From Lycium barbarum (taxonomy: Eukaryota > Streptophyta > Magnoliopsida > Solanales > Solanaceae), in contig NC_083343.1 in the NCBI RefSeq assembly GCF_019175385.1, positions 55,636,457 through 55,700,456 of the forward strand: a DNA stretch of 64,000 nt, in the 5' to 3' direction. Numbering within the stretch: position 1 is the stretch's first letter; each line of letters opens with the position of its first letter. Both the position numbers and the translations under genes were made by a program. The notes beneath the pieces are model-generated. The model was given only the letters and a program-made list of their open reading frames with translations. It had not been told where the DNA came from and did no database searches. Shown piece after piece: positions 34,568-44,544 of this stretch.

Positions 34568-36368
34568 AATTTCTTATGCGTGTACAATTATTGCAGGGTA
34601 TCATTTAATAGTTAACGGATGGGAATTCTAAAGGAACAGATAACCAAACTATTTATAGGTAACTGCGACTAAGATGTTTTTACCACCACTAGGAATCTTG
34701 GAATTAAGAATGGAAGGCAGTCGCGTGTGTTGATTGATGATTATTATTGGGAGTTCCAAAGGTTAAAATAGTATTTGCCTAGCCAAGAGAGTAAGGGACT
34801 TTTCCAACTTGAAGGGAGATGCATTACAGAATTTTACTTAGGATCCATTAGAACTTGAAATTATTCTTTAGGTTATGCGATAAAAAGTCCACGCAGCAAG
34901 ACGGATGCGATTATTGTAAGTAGGGGTACCTTGAATGATTAGACAAAGGTGATAAAGGTTATTTGGCCAAAAAAAAATAAAGCTATGTCGGCTTCTGAAT
35001 ACAAAGGAAAGGAGAGTAGGTGTTCGAGTGGAGATCAATTACCAAGCCTATATTGCCAGAAATTCATAATCAAGGACTTAGGAAGCCAAGAGAGGCCCTG
35101 AGGACGAAAAGTAAGAAGAGTATACTTACACTAATGGATTGGCTAAAGAAAGTCAGGTAATCATTAAGAACATGAGAAAGGATAATACGCTAACAAGTCC
35201 GGCCAAGAGGCTAAGCATCAGTAACATAGGATAAGAGCCTTGATAAGGAGTACATAAATTCGGACATAAAGGAAATAGGATGATGTATGAGAGATATGCA
35301 TAAGTATGAACAGGTTGTATTGTTATAAATAAAGGTGAGGACTCTACGAAAGAAGAAAGATAAAGGTGTAATTCGTGAAGATTTCATGGTGAGAACGGGA
35401 GCAGATAGAATATTAGAAGGACTATGATGCATGACTGTGATGCAAATAAGTAATTAAGAGAACTACGGGACAGTATGAGCTAAGTAATGAAAGGATGAAT
35501 AGTGGGAATAAATGAGATAGTATAGATACTAGTCGGAATTAGGAACTAAGAGCAAGAAGGATCCTAAGGATATTAGTAAAAGCATAGCTATAAGGGAAGA
35601 TTAAGGCTGGAGGAGCGTTTTATAGTCGGACACTCCATAAGGGTCTAACGAATTCCGATGAAATCATGGATTTATTAGCTTAGAGGAATGCTGGTTATAA
35701 ACGGAAAAGGCAATTAATAAGGAAAGCACCTGGATAATATCCAATATGTGTAAACATTTGCCATTTGGCTTAGCACAAGAATTCAGTCCGCAAAAAGGGA
35801 ATAGGTTAATCAGTACGATGAAAGGACTGGTAAAGTCAGTTAGATGATCGTCAAAGACGATTAATATTCGAATGTTACGGGTATATGAGAACATAATTTA
35901 AAAGGGGGGGGGGGGAAGAACAGATTTAGTTCAGAAATGAATTACAATATTCCCAAATTCAACAAAAAAAAGGAGGTAATGTATTCGTTTGAAGATGCCA
36001 AAGTTTTAGTTGTACTAATATGTCAAGAATGTATTAGGAGAAAGTAGGGATGGATTAAGTACAAGTATATTATAGGACATATATAGGAAAAGGAAGTATG
36101 ACAAGATGATAAGGGGATTAGTGAGAGAATAGACCTCGTTGATGTGACATGTGATGTTTCTAGACCATGATTCGAAGCGCTCGTACCAGGGAAATTTTTG
36201 TCACATTTAAATACTTAATAACGTGCACCAAGAGGTAACAAAAGGAATAAGAAGGGTCTGCAAGCTGACCATCAAACAAGTACAAAGGAAAATGTGAGTG
36301 GCGAAAAAGGAATTCTTAGTACTAGAAGCGATGGAAGTCTTAATAATAGGAATAATTATCGGAGGTTC

Positions 36369-36373
36369 GATGA
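36369..36373. repeat. Target-site duplication of element E, left copy (GATGA)
   Basis: GATGA precedes LTR E1 and recurs right after LTR E2 (47551-47555). The left copy lies in a 12-base match to E's own pre-LTR sequence (see findings), so its reading as a target duplication is slightly less certain than for array C. Confidence 0.82.
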
Positions 36374-36590
36374 TGTTAGAACCCGTATTTTTGTACAGTG
36401 GAATAATTCGGATTTATTTATGATAAGCTAAGGACAAAATTATTTTGGAATACAAAGTCGGGATTCTTAACCTTCGATTTTATTTTGAGATATAAGTTGT
36501 GCATGAATTTATTGGTATGGAACAATTAGGAAAATTCGGGACCAAAAGTGAGAAAAATTGGAAGATAAAAATCATCCACAATTTCCATGG

Positions 36591-36681
36591 TTGGCCCACA
36601 CAAATGGTGTTCAATTTTAATTGGGACAACACATTAGTGTGGGCCAAGGGGCAAGTGTACAATTCACCTAAGTATTAAAAG
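36591..36681 (+). promoter_or_regulatory. LTR E1 promoter: 11-bp inverted repeat and TATA-like box
   Basis: Arms TTGGCCCACAC (36591-36601) and GTGTGGGCCAA (36637-36647) are perfect complements around a 35-base loop that holds further self-complementary segments (CAATT/AATTG). TATTAAAAG follows at 36673-36681. The copy in E2 is at 44762-44852. Confidence 0.5.
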
Positions 36682-38797
36682 ATGACCACATTTTCTTTCC
36701 ACTTCATTTACTTCATTCCCCACACTTGAAAAAAAAAAGGGCAAAGCTGAAAAAACCCCCTTGAGGCTCTAGGCCAACAAGGGAGAAAATCAACTCCCAT
36801 TTCTTGTTCTTCCAAAATTTTTTCGTTGATGTAAACCCACTATATTGAGGTTCCTAAGTAACGTGGAAGTGTCGTTGGAGCGATCAACCCATTATTTTTC
36901 ATCCATTGGAAACCCTAGCATTTTGTGGAATTGAAGAGGATAGGTAAGAGTTGATCTTGCTTTTGTGTTATAAAAGTTGTTTGTATCTTGTAATATGTTA
37001 TAATGGAGGAAAATCATGAAATATGAAATGTTGGAGGTGAGTTGTGTATGTGGAGCTTGAGCCGTGTAAATGGGTGTTGTTGTGTTGTGATTGAAATTAT
37101 GAATTAATGCCTAGTTAGTTGATTATGATCATTGTAAGGTGAAGAACAATTGAGAATCATCCATATATGTATATGTGTAGTGTTAGCCGAAAATGGGTCA
37201 CCTTATGTGCCAAGAATTGAATTAGTATCGCTTATTGTTTAGCCGTCGTCGCCATGAATTCTATGTTGGAAATGAAAGTTTATTGACTCAAATTGATGTT
37301 GTAAATATTGCGGACTGATTTGGAAGTTGTTGTACATTTAATGTAAATTGTGTATTGATGAAAATAGCATTGTTAGAATGTAAATTGTAGATACGAACCA
37401 TGATTTGGAAATGAAGAAAACGTTAGGGGGGCTGTCTCGGTTAGGGGCTGTTTCGGGTAGCTTGGGAAAATTTATGGATTGTTGGAAAAATTTTATAAAT
37501 TGCTTAGAATGTCTTGAAATGTTTTTTGGTATGGGTTCGGGTTAGTATGTGAGCGTATAAGCGTCGATTTTGGCTTGAAGGTAAGTCGTCGAATTGAATT
37601 TATGAAAGTTGATGAATGATGGAAAAAAGAGTTATTATTGTTGTATTACCTTTCGGATTGATTATTAATGTTGTTAGGTTGGTTGTTGTTGTTGTTGTTG
37701 ATTGATACGGCCGAGGTAAATTCTCGGGGTATCCTATTTACAGGGGAAATGCTGCCCAAATTTCTGTAGAATTAAGGGCGAAATTGGAATTTAATGCCCA
37801 AAGAGTCTTTAGCTAATGTTTGGCATTTTATGGCTTGTTTATAGATCGTGGGCAGCCCGAATCATAGGTTGGATTTAGCTTGAGTTTGGATCGTATTGGA
37901 GAGCGTTTGAGGTATGTAAAGTATTCTTCCTTCTTCCGCATGCCTTAGTTAAAATAGGCTATGATATAAGCCTCGAGGAAACTCTATTCTCACAATCCGA
38001 GCATGTTTATGAATCGGATTTGTTCTTTGGCATCCTTGCCTTGTCATGGCAAAACATTGATCCTTATGTTCTTGGAATCCATAATTTGTAAAGATTACAT
38101 GAAAGCTGATTTTTGTTTTAAAGTTCATTCTTTAGCGATTCCAAAACTTCAAACGCCCATAATTTCCTCAGAAAAGCTCGGATTGCTTTGAAATTTTCGT
38201 AGGAGTTTGTATGATATAAAATGAGTATGTTTTTCATAGGCGGGCTCAGTTCGGGTCTATACTCGTCTGAGGGTCCCGCGACGCCCTTTTTGAAATACGA
38301 CAACTTTGAAACAAAAAGTGATAATTATTATTCCGATTTCGAATATGACTATTTTACTTATCCTTCAGATTTATAATAATGATTTTATGCATATGATTCC
38401 TCACTACTCCGCTCGTGCCTACTGTGATATCGTTCACCGGTTCCCGGGCCGGTTCAGTTGTCGTGCGCTTTGTGATACATTCCGGTGTTATGCTGTGATT
38501 ATGGTTCACCGTGCTCCTCGCTCGAGGGCCGGGTTCCACTTATGTTTGGCGTTATGTTGTGTTTGGCGTTATGCTGTGTTGTGATGTGTGAGGGGGATTC
38601 GGAGATTTGAAACTTTCTGGTGTGATGCTGTGTTGTGGCGCCATCGACAGGCGGGCGACCACATTTTCCTGTGCCCTATGCATAATTTATACTTTGGAAA
38701 TAAACATTTTGATATTTTTTTTTGATATGTATTATTTTCTATATATCTGGTTCGATTATTGTTCAGATTTATTTCTGTACCTTCTGCTTTGCATACT

Positions 38798-39006
38798 CAG
38801 TACATATTTCGTACTGACCCCCTTCTCCGGGGGCTGCGTTTCATGCCCGCAGGTACGGACGCACAGCCTGGTGATCCACCTGTTTAGGACACCCTTTCTG
38901 CTATTCGGAGTGCTCCTCTCTTTCCGGAGCTTATACTTTTGGTATATATATTTATTAGTGCATTTGTATATATTCGTTCATGGGTACGGCGGGGCCCTGT
39001 CCCGTC
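38798..39006 (+). other. Multi-hairpin domain of LTR E1
   Basis: CAGTAC/GTACTG (38798-38816), CCCCC/GGGGG (38818-38833), CTGCG/CGCAG (38834-38852), GCTCC/GGAGC (38912-38930) and GGCGGG/CCCGTC (38988-39006, 7-base loop). Confidence 0.72.
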
Positions 39007-39364
39007 ATATGATTCTGTCGGTCTGTTTAGAGGTCTGTGGACATGTTTGTGGGTTAGGGTCTTTCTGTATGGATAGGTGTATATGTTGTTTGGGCGATCC
39101 CATACGCCGAGGCGGCCGGTCCGCATATGTTTATACATTGCTTGGTTAGCCCTGTGTGGCTTTTGTTGGTATTTTCTGCGTGCAGGGTATATTGGATAGT
39201 CCGTAAAACAAAGGAAACTCTGCCGAAATTTTTCTGGAAATTACCTAAATTTGAAATAAAGCCTTGTCGGCTTCCGCCATATACTAGAATGAGTTGATAG
39301 AATTTGAGATAATATTTGATAGATGGCACTAGTCAGGGCCTACGGGGTTGGGTCGTGACAGAAG

Positions 39365-39376
39365 TGGTATCAGAGC
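39365..39376 (+). promoter_or_regulatory. Element E primer-binding site
   Basis: TGGTATCAGAGC, a perfect match, four bases after LTR E1. The leader stem GTTTAT/ACAAAC (39421-39454, one mismatch) and ATCGTGTGAT (near 39500-39509) follow. Confidence 0.94.
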
Positions 39377-39566
39377 GGTTTGTCCTCGGAATGTCTACAG
39401 ACCGTGTCTAATAGAGTCTTGTTTATCGGTGTGTTGTGCACCACATCTACAAACAGGAAGCTACAAGACATTTAGGATGTTTCCTTTCTTTGAATCTTAG
39501 ATCGTGTGATAGAGCTGTGCTATTAGGATGATTCTGTTCTGATCTGTTGTTGTTTTTCTTTGAGTG

Positions 39567-42500
39567 ATGCCTCCGAAAAAGGCGACGGCCGCCCAGAAGA
39601 AAAAGGGCGTAGTAGGAGAGACCAGCCGGGCTCAGAAGGATACTCGGACCCTTGCTCAGATGATGCGTGATATTACGTCCCGGCCAGCCGACTCTGCTAC
39701 GTCTTCATCGTCAGAGGAGTCTGGAGCAGCTTCACCATTAGCTCCAGGGGCTCCAGATCCCGCGCCTCCAGCTCTTCAGCCAGGGGCGGAGGACAGGACA
39801 CCGAGAGAGGCTGTGCAGTTATTGACCACTCTGGTAGCGGGACAGGCTCGCAGACGCGGGCGGAGAGATGATGATGATGACGATAGGCGTGACAGCCTGA
39901 GGGTTCGAGAGTTTCTATTATGTGGCCCTCCAGAGTTTTACGGGTCTAAGCCGACGAGGACCCCCATGACTTTATTCGGGGGATGCGGCGCTCACTAGAT
40001 TTGGTCAGGGCTTCAGAGACTGAGTCTGTTGAGTTGGCTTCGCATAGACTACGGGATGTTGCTGCTCACTGGTATGAGTCCTGGGAGCTATCCAGGGGTG
40101 AGGGTGCTACCCCAGCTACTTGGGACGAGTTCGTGACTGCTTTCACTCACCACTTTTTGCCCCCAGAGTTACGGCGGGCGCGGGTTGACCGATATTTGCA
40201 TCTGCAGCAGAGGGGTCGGAGCGTTCGTGAGTATAATATGGAGTTTGATTCTTTGGCCCGGTATGCACCTGCCATAGTAGCAGATATGGCCGATCGGATG
40301 CACAGATACGTGATGGGGTTAGACCGCTATTTGATTGATGGCTGTATGGCGGTGGCATTGCAGGCAGACATGGATATTGCCCGACTACAGGCTTATGCCC
40401 TGGGTATGAAGGACCGACATAGAGCTGATTATTCTAGCAGAGATCGGGACAGGAGGCCACCCAAGAGGCCAGATTCGCAGGTTATTCTGGAGATTCTCGA
40501 GGCGGACAGCCTCAGCAGCAGCAGTCAGGCAGACATCCTCCTCCGTCAGGCCGGGGTACACAGCCATCCGGTAGGAGATTTGACAGTGCATGACAGTCTG
40601 GGGCCGGTCAGAGCTCCAGAGCATCAGGGTCACAGATAGCTAGAGGTCCCAGCCAGTCCAGACCACCCAGGCCCGTTGTTCCCATTGCGGGAAATCGCAC
40701 CCGGGAGAGTGTTATCGACTTACTGGAGCCTGTTTTTCATGCGGTGGTCAGGGCCATCTTATGCGAGATTGTCCGTTGGCGAGCGGTTCTGGTAGTGTGG
40801 CTCAGCCGACGGGGTCAGCCGCTGGTTCATCATCTGCTCCATCAGTTGCACGCCATGCGGGGCGAGGTATGCCTGCACCGGCGGGACGTGGTCGAGGTCG
40901 TAGCAGTGCTTCAGGTTCTAGCGGTCCTTCGAACCGCATTTATGCCTTAGCCAGCAGACAGGACCAGGAGGCTTCGCCTAATGTCGTCACAGGTATATTA
41001 CTGGTTTTCTCTCGTGATGTGTATGCATTGATTGATCCTGGTTCTACATTATCATTTATATCTCCACTCGTTGCTGATACAATTGGGATAGAATCCGAAC
41101 CGATAGAGCCTTTTGAGGTAGCTACACCAGTAGGGGACTCTGTTATAGACAGTCAGATATATAGAGATTGTTCCGTGATTATCTGTGGCCGCTGCACTAA
41201 GGCGGATTTGGTGGAGTTAGATATGATCGAGTTTGACGTGATTATGGGTATGGATTGGCTAGCTTCTTGCTATGCTAATGTTGATTGTCAAAAGAAGATA
41301 GTCCGATTCCAATTCCCAGGGGAGCCAGTTATAGAGTGGGCAGGTAATACAGTATCGCCGAGGGGTAAGTTTATTTCATACCTCAAGGCTGAGAAAATGA
41401 TCAGAAAGGGGTATATTTATCATCTGGTCCGTGTTCATGATTTAGAGGCAGAGCCACCGACTCTTCAGTCAGTCCCAGTGGTTAATGAATTTGTAGATGT
41501 ATTCCCAGATGAGCTTCTGGGTCTTCCTCCCGAACGGGAGATAGAGTTTGCTATTGATCTGTTGCCAGACACTCAGCCTATCTCTATTCCTCCGTACAGA
41601 ATGGCACCTGCAGAATTGAAAGAATTGAAAGAGCAGCTGAGAGATTTATTGGAGAAGGGTTTCATTCGGCCTAGTGCGTCACCCTAGGGAGCTCCGGTAT
41701 TATTTGTGAGGAAGAAAGACGGCTCGCTGCGGATGTGCATTGATTATCGGCAGTTGAATAAGGTAACCATCAAGAATAAATATCCCCTCCCCAGGATTGA
41801 TGATTTGTTTGATCAGCTGCAGGGTGCCAGGTACTTCTCGAAGATAGACCTGCGATCGGGTTACCATCAGGTACGGGTACGAGAGGCTGATATTCCCAAG
41901 ACAGCATTTAGGACCCGATATGGGCACTATGAGTTCAGAGTTATGTCTTTTGGGCTGACAAATGCCCCAGCAGTATTTATGGACCTGATGAATCGGGTAT
42001 TCAGACCGTTCTTGGATATGTTTGTGATCGTATTTATCGATGATATTCTGGTTTATTCTCGGTCAGAGGCAGAGCATGCGGACCATTTGAGGACGGTACT
42101 TGGCACACTTCGGCACCAGGAATTATATGCTAAATTTTCTAAGTGTGAATTCTGGTTATCTTCAGTGGCATTTCTGGGACATATTATTGGGGCTGATGGC
42201 GTCCGGGTGGATACCCAGCAGATCGAGGCCGTAAAGAATTGGCCTAGACCTACGATGCCGACAGAGGTGCGTAGCTTTCTGGGATTGGCTGGTTATTATC
42301 GGAGATTCGTGGAGAAATTTGCTTCCATTTCAGCGCCTTTGACAAGGCTGACTCAGAAGGGAGCTAAGTTTCAGTGGTCAGATGCTTGCGAGCGTAGCTT
42401 CCAGTTGCTGAAAGAGAAGTTGACTACGGCTCCAGTCCTGACTCTTCCGGAGGGTCCAGATGGGTATGTGATTTATTGTGATGCCTCTGGTATTGGTTTG

Positions 42501-44426
42501 GGATGTGTGTTGATGGAGCACGGCAGGGTGATAGCTTATGCTTCCCGACAGCTCAGAAAACATGAAAAGAATTATCCTACTCACGATTTGGAGCTGGCCG
42601 CGGTCATTCATGCTTTGAAGATGTGGAGACATTATTTATATGGGGTTCACGTTGACATTTATACAGATCATAAGAGCCTTCAGTATATCTTTAGGCAAAA
42701 GGAGCTGAACTTGCGGCAGCGGAGGTGGTTAGAGTTGCTGAAAGATTATGATGTTGACATTCTCTACCATCCTGGGAAAGCTAATGTTGTGGCGGATGCA
42801 CTCAGCCGCAAGTCTATGGGCAGCCTAGCAGACGTGCCATCAGAGAGTAAAGAAATGGTTCGCGATATTCATCAGTTGGCTAGTCTTGGAGTTCACTTGG
42901 CTGATTCTGGAGATGTTGGGGTTTCTGTTCGAGGTATTGCTGAGTCCTCTATTACAGAAGATATTAAGCGGCATCAGTATGAGGATCCTATTCTGGCACA
43001 GTACAGAGACGCAGCGCTGGCACAGGAGAAGACTCCGTTTGAGATTTCACCTGATGGAGTGTTATTTCACAGAGGCAGATTGTGTGTACCTGACGTTGCA
43101 GGGTTGCGGCGACAGGTTATGGGCGAGGCACATTACGCCCGATATTCTGTTCACCCAGGGTCGACGAACATGTACCATGATATCAGATGCCTATATTGGT
43201 GGGACGGTATGAAAAGAGATATAGTAGAGTTCGTTGCTCAGTGTCCAAATTGCCAGCAGGTTAAGATTGAGCACCAGAAGCCCGGTGGGCTATTGCAGGA
43301 GATGGAGATACCGACGTGGAAGTGGGAGATCATTAATATGGACTTTATTACAGGTCTACCTCGCACTCCACGGAGGTATGATTCTATTTGGGTTATTGTT
43401 GATCGGCTGACGAAATCAGCCCATTTTCTTCCGGTTCGGACCACCTATTCAGCTGAGGATTATGCCAGGCTTTATGTCAGGGAGATTGTACGACTTCATG
43501 GAGTTCCTGTGTCTGTTATTTCCGATAGAGGTGCCCAGTTTACAGCTAAGTTCTGAAGATCATTTCAGGAGGGATTGGGGACCCAGGTAAGCCTGAGTAC
43601 AGCCTTCCATCCCCAGTCCGACGGACAGGCTGAGCGCACTATTCAGACATTGGAAGATATGTTGCGTGCCTGTGTTATTGATTTCAGGGGTAGCTGGGAC
43701 GACCATTTACCGCTTGTTGAGTTTGCGTATAATAACAGCTACCACTCTAGTATTCAGATGGCACCATATGAGGCTTTGTATGGCAGGAAGTGTAGATCAC
43801 CGATCGGTTGGTGTGATGTTGGGGAGACTGAGTTGATTGGCCCAGATGTGGTCCAGCAGGCCGTGGATAAGGTGAAACTTATTCGAGAAAGATTGTTGGC
43901 AGCCCAGAGCCGACAGAAATCTTATGCCGATAAGCGACGTCGACCGTTAGAGTTTCAGATTGGCAATTGGGTGTTCCTGAAAGTGTCACCGATGAAAGGT
44001 GTTATGCGATTTGGCAAAAAAGGAAAGCTCAGTCCGAGATATATTGGGTCGTATCTGATTATTCGCAAAAAAGGCAAGGTGGCCTACGAATTGGATTTGC
44101 CAGCTGACTTGGGAGCGGTACACCCGGTATTTCATGTTTCTATGCTTCGTAAGTGTATTGGTGACCCTTCCAGAGTCTTTCCTGTAGATGACATTCAGGT
44201 CACAGAGGAGCTATCTTATGAGGAGCAGCCTATAGCCATATTGGATCGCCAGGTAAAAAGGTTGCGGAACAAAGATATGGCTTCTGTTAAAGTGCTGTGG
44301 CGGAACAATAACCGAGAGGAAATGACCTGGGAAGCTGAGGAACATATGAAGAAGAAGTATCCTCATTTATTTTCAGAGCCTACAGGTAATCCAATTCTCT
44401 ATTTGACTATGTTGTTTGATAAATGA
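39567..44426 (+). pseudogene. Element E gag-pol remnant
   Basis: Starts at ATG 39567 ([13 protein letters not shown]) and keeps all domains: Gag, a CCHC knuckle ([14 protein letters not shown], 40731-40772), protease LIDPGST near 41030, RT with an intact [10 protein letters not shown] and FIDDILVYS (near 42040), RNase H YCDASG near 42476, integrase HHCC about 43120-43270 with DRGAQFT near 43530, GPY replaced by GSY near 44045, chromodomain about 44240-44375. Five lesions are seen: a one-base loss in a C run near 39951, a one-base loss near 40468, TGA at 40591, TAG at 41685 (Trp codon) and TGA at 43554 (Trp codon). Otherwise it reads well, so inactivation was fairly recent. Closest to the C family in sequence. 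Confidence 0.94.
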
Positions 44427-44510
44427 ATCATTGATCAATTATTGTATTGTTGTGATAGTTAGTAAGGAAACTCCCCCAAATTGTTGTATGACCGGTAAGG
44501 TTAATCTGAC

Positions 44511-44544
44511 ATTCGAGGACGAATGATCTAAAGAGGTTCGATGA
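44511..44544 (+). promoter_or_regulatory. Element E pre-LTR hairpin and polypurine-tract position
   Basis: ATTCG/CGAAT hairpin (44511-44524) as in C and H. The following AAAGAGGTTCGATGA is a poor polypurine tract compared with those of C and H, since it is interrupted by TTCG. Confidence 0.6.

Larger units (their letters stand above)
33825..36373 (+). mobile_element. Element D internal region, left part (probably non-autonomous)
   Basis: From the LTR D end to the E insertion. It has a perfect primer-binding site and leader, one 173-codon ORF (34046-34567), then about 1.8 kb of purine-rich sequence (34568-36373) in which I find no gag, protease, RT or integrase motif on either strand. A G run sits at about 35904-35916. 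It probably continues at 47556-48527 beyond E. The retained cis signals and absent pol fit a LARD-like element moved in trans; a decayed pol beyond recognition is the alternative. Confidence 0.7.
36374..39360 (+). repeat. LTR E1 (5' LTR, 2987 bp)
   Basis: Starts TGTTAGAACCCG, ends GGGTCGTGACA. About 19 bp shorter than E2 because of a deletion near 39326. It contains a long inverted repeat (36591-36601 / 36637-36647) before a TATA-like box (36673-36681), a (GTT)n run near 37682-37700, CCGAG/CTCGG and the TGCTGCC box (37741-37765), an ACCGG/CCGGT hairpin (38436-38453) and the hairpin domain (38798-39006). The 180-codon ORF at 38607-39149 is judged chance. Confidence 0.95.

Noticed and set aside
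34568..36373. Host gene exons in the purine-rich interior of D
   Set aside because: No long open frame, no recognisable domain, and the stretch lies between retrotransposon landmarks.
38607..39149. 180-codon open frame in LTR E1 (and 46777-47319 in LTR E2)
   Set aside because: It overlaps the multi-hairpin domain, whose conservation is at the RNA-pairing level; the families do not keep a frame there and no protein motif is seen.
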